From: Candidatus Zhuqueibacterota bacterium | GTDB taxonomy: Bacteria > Zhuqueibacterota > Zhuqueibacteria > Oceanimicrobiales > Oceanimicrobiaceae | Assembly: GCA_029262055.1 (NCBI GenBank) | Contig: JAJDAD010000057.1 | Span: 1-64,000 of the forward strand | Length of the DNA: 64,000 bases | Reading direction: 5' to 3' | Shown here: positions 1 through 9,859 of the stretch, piece after piece | How the letters are laid out: the number at the start of each line of letters is the position of its first letter | Position numbering within the stretch: position 1 is the stretch's first letter | Notes under the pieces: generated by a model | The model's input: only the letters and a program-made list of their open reading frames with translations | Told to the model about the DNA's origin: nothing | Databases searched by the model: none | Program-made: the position numbers and the translations under genes

Positions 1-241
1 CGGTCTGCATGACCAGATGATTTGCCGCCAATGCCCGGGCGAACTCGCCGGCATATCGCAATTCAGCTCGCGGCAGAGAGGGCGAATCCGCTGTTACCGC
101 TAGAAGGTTTTCCCCCAGAACATCATTTCCGACCTGCAGCAGCAGAGCGCTGTCCACGCCGCCGGAGTACGCGAGCACGACTTTCTGCAGGCGCGCAAAC
201 GCCGCTTGCAGCAGCGCCAGCTTTTGGGCTACAGGCTCCAT
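1..241 (-). CDS. larE: LarE-type sulfur transferase, 5' part only
   Basis: This is the first 80 residues of a gene that runs off the left edge of the window. The ATG is at 239-241. The N-terminus carries a PP-loop ATP pyrophosphatase motif, SGGVDSALLL, near residue 26, followed by AVTADSPSLPRAEL. LarE belongs to this family. It adenylates and sulfurates the pyridinium dicarboxylate precursor of the nickel-pincer cofactor used by lactate racemase and related enzymes. The start overlaps the end of the nickel permease gene by 13 bases, which suggests translational coupling and supports a nickel-cofactor role. Other PP-loop proteins (NAD synthase, asparagine synthase-like) are possible, but the sequence after the loop fits LarE best. 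Confidence 0.75.
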   Translation of the reverse strand, partial: MEPVAQKLALLQAAFARLQKVVLAYSGGVDSALLLQVGNDVLGENLLAVTADSPSLPRAELRYAGEFARALAANHLVMQT

Positions 242-912
242 TCGACAATCCGGTTTTCATACAGAAGGTGCGCCCCGATCAAGATGGCCGCCACAGCCGG
301 CAGGGCCATCACGTAACCTAGCAAACGCTGGTGCCGGGCTGCCAGTATGATCGGAACAGACACAAGTGTACCGGCGGCAATCATTCCGAGCACCGACCCC
401 AGGCCAAAGACTGCGGTAAACAGAACGCCCTGCAGGATTGAGGTCATACTGGTGCCGATCAGTACCACTAGTCCGCCGCTACCGGCCAGCCCGTGCAACA
501 TCCCGATCAGCAAAGGCCTGTGCAAATGCTGATGGCCGGAGTCTGATCGATGCGAGTGAAAGTGCACGTGCTCGACCTCCCCGTGCGCATGCTTGTGAAT
601 GTGAATCTTGTCCACCACGATTCTTTTTACCAGCATGAATCCCAGGTAGATCAACATTAAGCCGACCAGCGCTTCAAATAGTCTCGCCAGGTTTTCCGGG
701 ATGGTAAGCTTGAACAGCAGCACGGTAGTGCTGACCACAACGATAGCAAACGTGTGGCCGAAGCCCCACACAGCTCCGGCCCAAACTGCCCTGCGCAGAC
801 CGCCGCCTTTCCCAACTAAAGTCGAAACCGCCGCGACATGGTCGGCTTCAAAGCTGTGCTGCACGCCGAGCAAAAGGCCCGTTGTGAAGAAGGCAAAAGT
901 TTGCGGGAACAT
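229..912 (-). CDS. NiCoT/UreH-like nickel (cobalt) permease
   Basis: A 227-residue integral membrane protein, predicted to import nickel or cobalt. The sequence HSFEADH at residues 19-25 matches the H-x4-DH metal-binding signature of the NiCoT/UreH/RcnA superfamily. A hydrophilic loop rich in histidine (about residues 104-131, with HIHKHAH and HVHFHSH) divides the membrane segments, a usual feature of these permeases. About six hydrophobic segments can be seen. I chose the ATG at 910-912, preceded by GAGGAATT, over an upstream TTG. The gene overlaps the start of larE, whose product helps make a nickel cofactor, so nickel is the likely substrate. Direction of transport cannot be read from sequence: RcnA relatives export, but the larE link favours import. 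Confidence 0.8.
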   Translation of the reverse strand: MFPQTFAFFTTGLLLGVQHSFEADHVAAVSTLVGKGGGLRRAVWAGAVWGFGHTFAIVVVSTTVLLFKLTIPENLARLFEALVGLMLIYLGFMLVKRIVVDKIHIHKHAHGEVEHVHFHSHRSDSGHQHLHRPLLIGMLHGLAGSGGLVVLIGTSMTSILQGVLFTAVFGLGSVLGMIAAGTLVSVPIILAARHQRLLGYVMALPAVAAILIGAHLLYENRIVEWSL

Positions 913-961
913 CAATTCCTCAGAATAAACAGTATTATCATGACAGAAAGAGCTTCAGCAA

Positions 962-1858
962 TCAGCCAACCGCGCAGTCCGAAGGTTCAATGTGGACTGC
1001 GACATCCATGATGCCCATACCTGATTTCATGAGAGCATCCTTGACCCGGTGTCCGATCTCATGGCCGCGCTGCACCGAAATTGAGCTGTCGACTTCGACA
1101 TGAATCTCCACGAACATTCCTAAACCGCTCTTGCGCAGGCGGCATTTTTCAATGCGAACCGCACCTGCAACCGCGCCCGCAATTTCCCGCACCTGCAATT
1201 CGCTCTCCGGTGGCGGTGCGGCATCCATAACATCAGCCGCCGCTGACCTGAGCAACCGGAGACCGTTGATGGCGATGATGCCGCAGGCGAATAATGCCGC
1301 CCAGTCATCTGCACTTTCGTAGCCCTCGCCGGCCAGGAGTGCAATGGATATCCCGATGAACGCTGCGATCGAGGTCAAGGCATCGGAGCGGTGGTGCCAC
1401 GCATCCACCCGTAAAGACAGGCTGCCGACGGCTTTGCCGACTGAGGACAAGAACCGAAACAGGATCTCCTTGGTGGCCACGACGCAGACCAAAACCACCA
1501 ACGTAAAAGGAGCGGGCAGATGGTGCGGATTTCGGATTTCGCGAATGCTCTGTACTGAAATGGTGACCGCGGCCCCCAAAAGCATCATGGCAACCACCAG
1601 GGCGGCCAATGATTCGGCCTTACCGTGGCCGTAGGGATGATTCTCATCCGGTGGTTTGGCGCCGATTTTCAACCCGCCCCACACGATGGTCGAGCCAAAA
1701 ATATCTACCGTCGATTCGATGCCGTCAGCTACCAGAGCATAGCTGCGTCCCAATATCCCCGCGATGATCTTGATGACGGCAAGGACGACGTTGGCTACAA
1801 TACTGACGACAGTTGCTGTCGCTGCATAAGAACTTCTGTGTGTCTGTGTCGAGTTCAT
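962..1858 (-). CDS. Cation diffusion facilitator (CDF) transporter
   Basis: A 298-residue protein of the CDF family, which moves Zn2+, Fe2+, Mn2+, Co2+ or Ni2+ out of the cytoplasm in exchange for protons. Around six membrane segments occupy the first ~200 residues. DGIESTVD (residues 45-52) is the family's first metal-site motif, HPYGHGK (74-80) is the conserved loop after TM2, and HHRSDALTS holds the second HxxxD metal site in TM5. The last ~90 residues form the cytoplasmic ferredoxin-like dimerization domain (VEIHVEVD). It lies just upstream of the nickel permease and larE on the same strand with a 49-base gap, so a metal-homeostasis cluster is likely. The substrate cannot be assigned. Confidence 0.88.
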   Translation of the reverse strand: MNSTQTHRSSYAATATVVSIVANVVLAVIKIIAGILGRSYALVADGIESTVDIFGSTIVWGGLKIGAKPPDENHPYGHGKAESLAALVVAMMLLGAAVTISVQSIREIRNPHHLPAPFTLVVLVCVVATKEILFRFLSSVGKAVGSLSLRVDAWHHRSDALTSIAAFIGISIALLAGEGYESADDWAALFACGIIAINGLRLLRSAAADVMDAAPPPESELQVREIAGAVAGAVRIEKCRLRKSGLGMFVEIHVEVDSSISVQRGHEIGHRVKDALMKSGMGIMDVAVHIEPSDCAVG

Positions 1859-1932
1859 TAGAGATTCAACCAGGTCCGGGTGTTGCGCGCTTGGTTTCGG
1901 ACAGGGCAGCGCGCCAATCCTGGCAACAGGAG

Positions 1933-2187
1933 TCAGCTCTGTCTTTTGGGCGGCAGCTTTTCGAGACAGTCCAGCTCCTCATTCAGCAAAGAAAAAGACT
2001 TCAGGATCTGTTCCTTCGCGTCGTTTAGCCCCTGATTGTAGTAGAAGGGCGTGATTTCTTTTTGGACAAAATCCAGGAGAAAACCTGCGGCCAGGTCACC
2101 AATTTCCTCATCTCTTTCATCCAAAAAATAGGACTTAATCTTGAGAATGATGCCTGCCCGCACTTCTTGCGGTAGCCTTATGTCCAT
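1933..2187 (-). CDS. DUF2164 family protein
   Basis: An 84-residue protein matching the small DUF2164 family in length and in its central sequence DERDEEIGDLAAGFLLDF followed by EITPFYYNQG. The function of this family is unknown. The protein has no membrane segment or signal peptide and is predicted to be mostly helical and cytoplasmic. It is on the same strand as the CDF gene, 74 bases upstream of it, and may be co-transcribed with it. Confidence 0.75.
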   Translation of the reverse strand: MDIRLPQEVRAGIILKIKSYFLDERDEEIGDLAAGFLLDFVQKEITPFYYNQGLNDAKEQILKSFSLLNEELDCLEKLPPKRQS

Positions 2188-2399
2188 GGCGCTTCCATTT
2201 GAACATTATAAACATGGGTCGCGGCGACATTTCAGAATATCTGAGGATGAGACCGGAACCGGTGCAGATGACGCTATAAGGCCTGGCAACCGTGACTGGG
2301 TTCATTCCGGCCATCTTCGTGCCCAGGCTCATTTGACCTACAGTCCTGCCGGCCTGAAACAGGCAGGGAATCGGCACGCCGGACACTGCCGGGTTGGGA

Positions 2400-3566
2400 C
2401 TACTGGCCGCGCAGCGCGTTGACCACCGGCAAGCGTGCAGCTCGGGCCGCCGGTGCAAATCCACCAATCAACCCCATGATCACGGAAAAACACAAGGATC
2501 CAAACAGGATTCCAGGGGATAAGTGGAAGCTGAACACGACCTCGGAAAAAGTAGCCCAATTGGTGGTGGAGACATTGATGAATTGTAGAAAGAACGCGAA
2601 AAAGACGCCGAGCAGGCCGCCCACAATCGAGAGCAAAATGCATTCCGCCATAAATGATGCGAGAATATTTCGCCTCTTGAATCCGAGCGCGCGCAAAGTT
2701 CCGATCTCTTTGACGCGCGAGGCAACCGCTGAGTACATTGTGATGACCGCCCCCGTGATTGCCCCAAAGCTGAAAATGATCGTAACAGTCAGCCCCAGAA
2801 TCTTGATGAACAGACCAAGTCCCTGTGACTGCTCTTCATAGAATTGAATCTCAGGAGTGACATCGACGGTCAAACGCGCATCGCCTTCGATTCTGGCTTT
2901 CATGACCTCGTACTGGCTGGGGTCCTTCATTTTCATAGTAAGCGAAGAAAAGACCGGACGTCGAAACGCCGGCATAAACTGGTCCACATCGCCCCAGATC
3001 TCAGAATCAAAGCTGCTGCCGCCGGCGTCGAACAACCCCACGACAGTCCACTCCCGCCTGCCCATTTCTACAGTCTCACCGATGCCGCAGCCTTTGAACT
3101 TTTCCGCAACGCGGCGGCCAGCAATGATCTCCGATGTGCCGGGACGCCACATACGACCTTCCACGACATTGACGCGGTTGCGCAAGGTGATGGACTCGGC
3201 CGACACGCCGCGCACGACTACATTGGATGGCTGACCGTCCGCCCGGCGCGGCAAATTGTTTACGACCACAACTTCTCCCGTAATCAGAGGCCGGCCATCT
3301 TCCAGCAACAGCGCTTCCGGTTGCGTCTTGAGAATATTGGTTTGGCTGCGCGGGATGCCGCTGTTCAATTCGGCATTCGAACCCTTGCGCAAAAAAATGA
3401 CATTATTCGGGTCACCGGTGCTGACCAGGGTCTTGCGAAACCCCTCGGCCAACATCAACACTGCCGTAAACACAAATACAACCAGTCCGATTCCCAGAAC
3501 CGTCAGGCCGGTGGTGAGTTTCTTGGTGACGAGATTTCTGAGATTATAACTTACGGGAATTTTCAT
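2400..3566 (-). CDS. ABC transporter permease, MacB/FtsX type
   Basis: A 388-residue permease with one membrane segment near the N-terminus, a large extracytoplasmic MacB-type core (about residues 45-270) and three C-terminal membrane segments forming the FtsX domain. The segment VKEIGTLRALGFKRRNI is the conserved FtsX coupling region that contacts the ATPase. Such permeases do not move substrate through a channel. They work as mechanotransmitters, extracting lipoproteins, peptides or drugs at the outer face of the inner membrane. It is the last gene of a four-gene set (adaptor, ATPase, permease, permease) transcribed on the minus strand. The second permease probably pairs with it as a heterodimer. 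Substrate unknown. Confidence 0.88.
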   Translation of the reverse strand: MKIPVSYNLRNLVTKKLTTGLTVLGIGLVVFVFTAVLMLAEGFRKTLVSTGDPNNVIFLRKGSNAELNSGIPRSQTNILKTQPEALLLEDGRPLITGEVVVVNNLPRRADGQPSNVVVRGVSAESITLRNRVNVVEGRMWRPGTSEIIAGRRVAEKFKGCGIGETVEMGRREWTVVGLFDAGGSSFDSEIWGDVDQFMPAFRRPVFSSLTMKMKDPSQYEVMKARIEGDARLTVDVTPEIQFYEEQSQGLGLFIKILGLTVTIIFSFGAITGAVITMYSAVASRVKEIGTLRALGFKRRNILASFMAECILLSIVGGLLGVFFAFFLQFINVSTTNWATFSEVVFSFHLSPGILFGSLCFSVIMGLIGGFAPAARAARLPVVNALRGQ

Positions 3567-3655
3567 GATTGATAGCTCTGTTTGTGATGCATCGACTTAT
3601 GGAGATAATTGGCTGATCTATATCATTCACGAATTGATCAGGCTAACAGGTCCAG

Positions 3656-4825
3656 CTAATCAATCTGCCTGAGACCATCAGCGATGGGCATCTTGACCGC
3701 ACGAATTGCCGGGAAGATAGCCGCAATCACGCCCACCGAAACGGCCGCAACGGTTGCCAGCGTAATGGTGGTGGCCGAAATCTCAAAGACAGGAAAGAAG
3801 CTGCCCAGATTCTCGGTCAAGAAAATACCAAACCGTTTGACGGCCATCAGGGTAATGCCTATTCCGAGCAGGCCTCCGGCCAACGCGATCGCCGTCGATT
3901 CTCCGAAAATCAATCCGACCAAATGCTTCGGCATGAAGCCGAGAGTCTTCAGTACGGCATATTCAGAGATGCGTTCGCGCGCGGTCATGGCCATGGTGTT
4001 TGCCATCACCAGAAGGATAATAGCGATAACGACCACGGAAATAATCCGAACGGAAGTGACGATGGTGCCTACCATGGAGACAAAACTCAATTGAAATTCC
4101 TTTTCGGTTTCAGTTTTGGTTTCATCCTGGGAATTATCGAAAGTGGCGTCGACCGCGGCTGACACCCCGGCGACCGCATTCGCATCCTCTACCGCAATGT
4201 AGTAAACTCCCACCTGTCCGGCACGTCCGGGACTGGTCGCATTCATACGTTCGTCCACATACTGCCAATGGAAATACATGGTGGTTTCGTCAGTGGCTTT
4301 GTCGCGCCCATCGTAAATACCCCGAATGACGAAATCCCAGTCACCGGGGAAAATCGTCCCGGTCAGCCGGAACGTATCCCCTACTTTCCACCCGTGCTTG
4401 TCTGCCAGCTTCCGTCCGACGATGCATGAGTTTCGCTCGCGCAGAAAAGCTTCTTTCTCATCCGGGGGGATAATGAATTCAGGGTAAAGCTGAAGGAACG
4501 ACTCCGGCTCGACCGCAAACTGGGCGAAGAAGTTCTTGGGATCGATGTAGGTGGCGCCGAACCAATTGCCATACGACACATTGCTCACCCCCGGAATCTC
4601 TGCAATCTTGTCCTTGTAGGCCAAAGGCAGCGGGAACGTCAGGGAAACCGCATTACGCGTGATGAGACGGGTATCGGAAGACGCCTCGACGCCGAAAAAA
4701 TACGCATCAATGATTGTACGCAACAAGCCAAAAGCCAGGATAGCCATGGCGATGCCGACAGCCGTGAGCAGGGACCGTAATTTGTGCCGCAGGCTGTTCT
4801 TGAGAATCAGTTTTAGTATTTTCAT
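3656..4825 (-). CDS. ABC transporter permease, MacB/FtsX type
   Basis: A 389-residue FtsX-fold permease with the same plan as its downstream neighbour: an N-terminal membrane segment (IAMAILAFGLL), an extracytoplasmic core, and three C-terminal membrane segments. The coupling stretch ISEYAVLKTLGFMPKHL is recognisable. It differs clearly from the other permease in the core, consistent with two non-identical half-permeases sharing one ATPase. The gap to the ATPase gene is only 21 bases and the gap to the next permease is 89 bases. Confidence 0.88.
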   Translation of the reverse strand: MKILKLILKNSLRHKLRSLLTAVGIAMAILAFGLLRTIIDAYFFGVEASSDTRLITRNAVSLTFPLPLAYKDKIAEIPGVSNVSYGNWFGATYIDPKNFFAQFAVEPESFLQLYPEFIIPPDEKEAFLRERNSCIVGRKLADKHGWKVGDTFRLTGTIFPGDWDFVIRGIYDGRDKATDETTMYFHWQYVDERMNATSPGRAGQVGVYYIAVEDANAVAGVSAAVDATFDNSQDETKTETEKEFQLSFVSMVGTIVTSVRIISVVVIAIILLVMANTMAMTARERISEYAVLKTLGFMPKHLVGLIFGESTAIALAGGLLGIGITLMAVKRFGIFLTENLGSFFPVFEISATTITLATVAAVSVGVIAAIFPAIRAVKMPIADGLRQID

Positions 4826-4846
4826 CTGTTTATCTACCTGCGATAG

Positions 4847-5551
4847 TTAGTCCGCGCTGCTCGCGTCCCGATTCAACTCCTCCAAAACTCCCTTGTCAAA
4901 ATGCCGGGTGACGTGCGCCTGATCCGCGGCGCGCGGGTCGTGCGTCACCATAATGATGGTTTTTTCGAACTCGGAGTTGAGACGCTCCAGTAGAGTAAGG
5001 ATCTCTCCTGCTGACTCCTTGTCAAGATCGCCGGTCGGCTCATCGGCAACGATCAGGGTCGGATCCGTCACGACGGCGCGGGCGATTGCCACGCGTTGCT
5101 CCTGTCCACCCGACAGTTGGTTGGGATAGTGCTGCATCCGGTCGGCGAGTCCGACGATGTCCAGAGCGGTTTCGACATGTTTTTTGCGCTCCTGCCTGGA
5201 TAAACTGGTCAAAAGCAGGGGCAGCTCGACATTTTCGTATGCGGTCAGGACAGGCATCAGGTTGTAGAATTGAAACACGAAACCGATATGCCTGGCGCGC
5301 CAGGCGGCCAGTTGCGATTCCGAAAGGCTCACGATATCTGTCCCAGAAACGACAATCCCACCGGAATCCGGTTTGTCGATGCCTGCAATCAGATTGAGAA
5401 GCGTGGTCTTGCCGGACCCGGATGGTCCCATGAGCGCAAGGAACTCTCCCGGTGGCACTAAGAGTGTGATCCCCTGCAGGACCGGTATCGTCTGACTGCC
5501 GCGCCGGTACGATTTAGAAACTTCTTGTATTTCGACAAGTGCTGCTGACAT
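4847..5551 (-). CDS. ABC transporter ATPase, LolD/MacB type
   Basis: A 234-residue ATP-binding subunit that powers the two downstream FtsX-type permeases. Visible motifs are Walker [10 protein letters not shown], the Q-loop region FVFQFYNL, signature [14 protein letters not shown] (family LSGGQQQR, with E in one position), Walker [13 protein letters not shown] and the switch histidine in MVTHDPRAA. The short length without a fused membrane domain makes it LolD-like rather than full MacB. Its position between the periplasmic adaptor and the permeases defines a tripartite system. Confidence 0.93.
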   Translation of the reverse strand: MSAALVEIQEVSKSYRRGSQTIPVLQGITLLVPPGEFLALMGPSGSGKTTLLNLIAGIDKPDSGGIVVSGTDIVSLSESQLAAWRARHIGFVFQFYNLMPVLTAYENVELPLLLTSLSRQERKKHVETALDIVGLADRMQHYPNQLSGGQEQRVAIARAVVTDPTLIVADEPTGDLDKESAGEILTLLERLNSEFEKTIIMVTHDPRAADQAHVTRHFDKGVLEELNRDASSAD

Positions 5552-5656
5552 GAATCTCCTCCCCTTTAGATCTTTTCCGAATTGCTCAAAAAGAATGGTT
5601 GGGCTAACCGCAGCCAGTGCTCCGGTAGGCGTTCCTACTTCCGGCAGGACAGCCGG

Positions 5657-6895
5657 CTAGTCGGTCGCAACGTCCATTCCGGCCTTCAGCTCTGCGGTCG
5701 GATTAAGGACCACTTTTTCGCCAACTTCGATGCCACCACCGACTTCGACCTGGCCGGAGAAGGTACGTCCACCGGTGATCGCAATTTCTGACAACTTGCC
5801 GGCCCGAACCACAAACGCCACCTGCTTGCCGCTACGGTCGGTAACTGCACTCAAAGGAATGGCTGTCACCGCCGGGGCCAGGGTGCCGCCGTCTGCTTCA
5901 CCGCCGGTCAGGAAGTGGACTTTGGCGCTCATTTCAGGCAGGACCTTGCCGTCGATTTCGTCGAAGCGGACCTTGGTCTGGACGGTCGCTTTTGCCCGAT
6001 CTGCTGTCGGCACAATCTTGTGAACCGTTCCGGGATAACGAATGCCGGGGAAGGCATCCAGGATAATTTCACAACGAAGCCCGGCTTGCACCTTTTGAAT
6101 ATTCGCTTCCGAGACATCGGCCTCCACTTCTAATGAAGACATGTCGGCAATGGTAACAACGGCGCCCCGGGAATTGGACGAGGCGGCAAACGGCGCAACC
6201 ATCTCGCCGATATCCGCGTTTTTGGTCAGAACCGTACCATCGAAGGGCGCACGGATTCGGGTATTCTCGACATCGACACTGGCTGAGACCACAGTCGCCT
6301 GCGCGACCTGAATCTGCGCCCCGGCGGCGGCCACGCCGGCCGCCGCGCTTTGAAAACGCGCCTCAGCCACTTCAAACTCCGAGGCTGAGATCAGCTTTTG
6401 CGCCAAAAGTTCGCGCTGGCGTTCATAGTGGAGCCGGGCCTCTTTCAGGCCTGCCTCGTTCTGCAGCAGTGCGGCCTCGGTCATTTGCAGGTTTGCCCGG
6501 GCCTGTGCCAGCGCCGCATCTACGTCTGCGTGCTCTAACTTTGCAATAATCTCACCCGTCTTGACGCGATCACCCTCCTCCACGCGCAGCTGCTCTAGCC
6601 GCCCGGTCGCTTTCGACGCGATGGCGGCCTGACGCTGCGCAACGACATACCCGCTGGCGGTCAAAGTTACTTCCGCCTGTGATGGGTAGACGCGCCCAGC
6701 CTCCGCGAACCTGAGGGTGGCCGGCTCAGCGCCGGTTCGCAAAAAGGTAAACCCCAAGGCCGCGAGGACAAGCAGGGCAAGCGCTACAAGTATGCTTGTT
6801 CGGGCTGTACCCGGACCGCCGGAGGTGCTTTGAGCATCGTCCCGATTTATTCGCAGCGCCGAAAGGTCGGCGGAATCAGTTCTTTTCTCAGCCAT
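5657..6895 (-). CDS. Periplasmic adaptor (membrane fusion) protein
   Basis: A 412-residue HlyD/AcrA-type adaptor. A single membrane anchor lies near residues 33-55 (ILVALALLVLAALGF). The sequence then shows the split lipoyl domain (YVVAQRQAAIASKATGRLEQ, later RIRAPFDGTVL), a coiled-coil hairpin rich in Ala, Glu and Leu between the halves, and the beta-barrel domain. It would link the MacB-type permeases to an outer membrane channel. No TolC-like gene lies next to it. It is the first gene of the operon, and the ATPase follows after 105 bases. Confidence 0.9.
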   Translation of the reverse strand: MAEKRTDSADLSALRINRDDAQSTSGGPGTARTSILVALALLVLAALGFTFLRTGAEPATLRFAEAGRVYPSQAEVTLTASGYVVAQRQAAIASKATGRLEQLRVEEGDRVKTGEIIAKLEHADVDAALAQARANLQMTEAALLQNEAGLKEARLHYERQRELLAQKLISASEFEVAEARFQSAAAGVAAAGAQIQVAQATVVSASVDVENTRIRAPFDGTVLTKNADIGEMVAPFAASSNSRGAVVTIADMSSLEVEADVSEANIQKVQAGLRCEIILDAFPGIRYPGTVHKIVPTADRAKATVQTKVRFDEIDGKVLPEMSAKVHFLTGGEADGGTLAPAVTAIPLSAVTDRSGKQVAFVVRAGKLSEIAITGGRTFSGQVEVGGGIEVGEKVVLNPTAELKAGMDVATD

Positions 6896-7123
6896 ATTCT
6901 CGATAATGCAGTTATTTTGGACTTTGTTCCCGGTTCAATTTTCCCGAAGATATTTACCGCGTGTAATAAAAGCAAGTGAAAGCAGGCCAATTCTGATTAC
7001 CGGATGAAACGCGATGACCGATGATCGAAAGTCCGCCACGAAGGATCGCTAGCCGGAAGCAAGTCCTCAATAAATAGATAGGATCCCTGTCGCGAACAAC
7101 ACTCTGGCGCAACCGGTCCCGTC

Positions 7124-8524
7124 TCAAAGTCCATACTTGTCGAGCAGGTAAATCAGCGCGGCCAGCGATCCGGTCCCAAGCTCCAACTCGCGCCGGTCCA
7201 CCGCGCCAAAGTGATCGTGTTCGGAGTGGTGAACGTCGAAATAGCGCTGAGAATCCGTGATCAGCCCGATCACCGGGATGCCCTGCGACTTGTTGAGTGG
7301 GTTGATATCGGCACCGCCGCCACCGGCTTCTATATATGAAATCGTGTTCGGGTCAAAGTGTGGCAGCCAGGAACGGATCTTGTCGATGGCAGCTTCTGAG
7401 GCGGTTACCCCGAAGCCGCGGGGCGAGAAGCCGCCGGCATCACTCTCGATGGCCGCAAGATGTTTTTCCTGGTTTTCCAGGGCCAGGGCCGCATATCGCC
7501 GCCCGCCGCGCAAACCGTTCTCCTCATTCATGAACATGACTGCGCGCAAGGTGCGCCTGGGCTTGTAACCGATCCTCTGCAGTGCTCGCAAGGCCCCGAT
7601 GGCGTGCACGCAGCCGGCGCCATCATCATGCGCCCCCTGAGCCAGATCCCAGGAATCGAGATGTCCACCGACGACGATGATTTCATCCGGGTGCTCACTA
7701 CCTCGCAACTCCCCGATTACGTTGTGCGACTTCGCGTCTGGCAACCAGCATCCACTGAGCTCGAGGTGTAGTTTCAGAGGGCCGCGCGCGCGCAGCGCTT
7801 CTGTCAGCTTGTCCGCCGACTGCACGCCGAAGGCGGCGGCAGGAATCCGGTCAATGTCCGGCTTGTAGGACAGCATACCCGTATGTGGCGCATCGTCAAA
7901 AGCCGTGGTCACTGAACGAATCACAACGGCAGCAGCGCCAAACTCTGCCGCCCGCGACGGCCCATCAACCCTCTGGTCGTTGGCACCACCGTAGCCTCGC
8001 CCGGTATGTACCGAGCGTTGGTCAAACGCGCGATTATAGAAAACGATCTTACCGGCAACCCGTTGCTTGCCCAGCGCAGTTAGCTCTTCCAGACCCTGTA
8101 CCTCGACCACTTCGGCGGTTACGCCGCCCTCCGGGGTTGCGACTGAACCACCGATAGCGGTGACCTTCAAGTCGACACGGTTGCCGGAGGGCAGGACAAT
8201 ATGCGCGGTCTCTACTGCGCCGCGGACCCAATGCGGCACCATCACATCTTGCAGGAACACGCGATCGAAGCCGTAGCCGAGCATCACCTCTTTTGTCCAT
8301 TGCACAGCCCTGGCCGCGCCCTCCGATCCGCTCAGACGCGGACCGATTTGGTTCGACAGGTGATCCAGCAGCTTGTAGCTTTCCGCCGACACCAGAACCT
8401 CATCAAAAATTGCTTTGATTATCCTGCTGTCTTCAGCACCGGAGCCTTTCCCATCGTCGGCAGGAAAAACCGCAAGTAAGAACAGGCCCAACATCAGAGT
8501 CGCAAGGGAATATTGAGGCTTCAT
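7124..8524 (-). CDS. Secreted M28 family zinc peptidase
   Basis: A 466-residue protein with an N-terminal signal peptide (TLMLGLFLLAVFPA). It matches M28 aminopeptidases/carboxypeptidase Q-like enzymes, which remove residues from peptides with two zinc ions. A PA-like domain sits near residues 130-265. The catalytic core shows GGHLDSWD (H288, D290), HDDGAG (D300), NEENGLRGG (E334 and E335), SDAGG (D362) and a late HHSEHD that supplies the last histidine ligand. All metal and base residues expected for the family appear intact. It stands alone between two operons, so a scavenging role in the periplasm is inferred. Confidence 0.87.
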   Translation of the reverse strand: MKPQYSLATLMLGLFLLAVFPADDGKGSGAEDSRIIKAIFDEVLVSAESYKLLDHLSNQIGPRLSGSEGAARAVQWTKEVMLGYGFDRVFLQDVMVPHWVRGAVETAHIVLPSGNRVDLKVTAIGGSVATPEGGVTAEVVEVQGLEELTALGKQRVAGKIVFYNRAFDQRSVHTGRGYGGANDQRVDGPSRAAEFGAAAVVIRSVTTAFDDAPHTGMLSYKPDIDRIPAAAFGVQSADKLTEALRARGPLKLHLELSGCWLPDAKSHNVIGELRGSEHPDEIIVVGGHLDSWDLAQGAHDDGAGCVHAIGALRALQRIGYKPRRTLRAVMFMNEENGLRGGRRYAALALENQEKHLAAIESDAGGFSPRGFGVTASEAAIDKIRSWLPHFDPNTISYIEAGGGGADINPLNKSQGIPVIGLITDSQRYFDVHHSEHDHFGAVDRRELELGTGSLAALIYLLDKYGL

Positions 8525-8718
8525 TCGTCCTTCCTTATTGTTTTCAGTTTAAACTGTGTAATCACGGGCAGGGCGAGCTTAGACGTTCAGGGCTGCCGCC
8601 GGAACGGAAGGCCGCTGGTCAGCTCTCGCAACAGATGTTGCAAAGAGCAACAATCAGGCGTCAAGTGCAACCAGAAAAACGCATCAAGGCAATGGTTGTC
8701 CGTCGACGGGATAAAATA

Positions 8719-9840
8719 TCAGACAAACGGTAAGTCCAGGTCAAAAGCCCGCTCAACGAACCAGATAAGACCGAACACAAAAATGCAGGCGGAGATCCCA
8801 TAGATGAATCGCTGCTTCCACTTCGTTCGCAAGACAAGCGCGATCAACGGGAAAGTCACGGCCACGATCACAAGCTGGCCCACCTCGACCCCAACATTGA
8901 AAAAAAGCAGGGAGGTTACCAGACCGCGGGTCGGCAGACCTAGTTCAACCAGGACATTGGCGAAACCGAAGCCATGCATCAGGCCAAACAGGAAAGCGAT
9001 AACCCAGCGCTGGCTTCCCTCTTTGGTAAAAAAGTTCTCGACCGCAACATAGACAATACTGAACGCGATGACGGATTCCACCAACCGGGAAGGGATGCTC
9101 ACCACCTGTAACGCCGCCAGGATGAGTGTCGCACTGTGGGCAACAGTGAAGGCCGTAACCATTTTGACCAAATTTGCCAGACTTCCGCCGAGCAAAATCA
9201 ACCCTAGCAAGAAGAGAATATGGTCATATCCTGTAAAAATGTGTTCCACGCCCAGCCAGAAAAACTGCGCGATTTGCGCGAAAACAAAGCCGGTACCCCC
9301 ACGAAAATAGAATGTCTCCTCATTGTAGCCGCGCGTCAGAATAGCCTGCTGCACCTCGTCCGGTCCACAACTAATCCGGACCAGGTTCTTGTGCAGTCTT
9401 GCCAACTCCCCGAAAATATCGATCCGCAGCCGCACTTGCCACGGCGTCCGGTCGAATCTGCTCTCAAAAACAAATCGGGCAAACCTGTTTCCCAATTCAT
9501 CGTTTTCCATCGCGCAAGACCGGGGCGTGAATACCAGGTCCGCAGCGCCGATCCCAAGATAGATCGAATCACGCACATGCAGTAGCGCCGCTTCCCGGAC
9601 AGTTTGCAGTTCCTGGTCTGAAATAGTTCTGTTTGAGTCCGAATCCGGATGGAAGAGAGTTTCGAGGTCAGCCTCATCCAACACAAGACTGAGCACGACC
9701 TGGCTTTTGTCGGGATCTATAAAGATTTCAGTATAGCTGGTATTGAGGTCGTGCGCCGACAATGGCGCACCACAAAGAGCAGGTAGCAGCGCTGAAAACA
9801 GAGCCGGCAAGAATCGGGTTCCGCGCATGGACACAATCAT
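8719..9840 (-). CDS. HupE/UreJ-type membrane protein
   Basis: A 373-residue protein with a signal peptide, an extracytoplasmic half of about 175 residues, and a C-terminal block of six to seven membrane helices. The membrane half shows GVEHIFTGYDHILFLLG, the histidine- and aspartate-bearing motif of the HupE/UreJ family, and AHSATLILAAL. Members are thought to transport nickel or other divalent metals. Here it is the last gene of a metal-uptake operon with a binding protein and permease 20 bases upstream, so it may add a second metal route. Substrate unknown. Confidence 0.8.
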   Translation of the reverse strand: MIVSMRGTRFLPALFSALLPALCGAPLSAHDLNTSYTEIFIDPDKSQVVLSLVLDEADLETLFHPDSDSNRTISDQELQTVREAALLHVRDSIYLGIGAADLVFTPRSCAMENDELGNRFARFVFESRFDRTPWQVRLRIDIFGELARLHKNLVRISCGPDEVQQAILTRGYNEETFYFRGGTGFVFAQIAQFFWLGVEHIFTGYDHILFLLGLILLGGSLANLVKMVTAFTVAHSATLILAALQVVSIPSRLVESVIAFSIVYVAVENFFTKEGSQRWVIAFLFGLMHGFGFANVLVELGLPTRGLVTSLLFFNVGVEVGQLVIVAVTFPLIALVLRTKWKQRFIYGISACIFVFGLIWFVERAFDLDLPFV

Positions 9841-9859
9841 TTGACCTGTACTGTGACTG

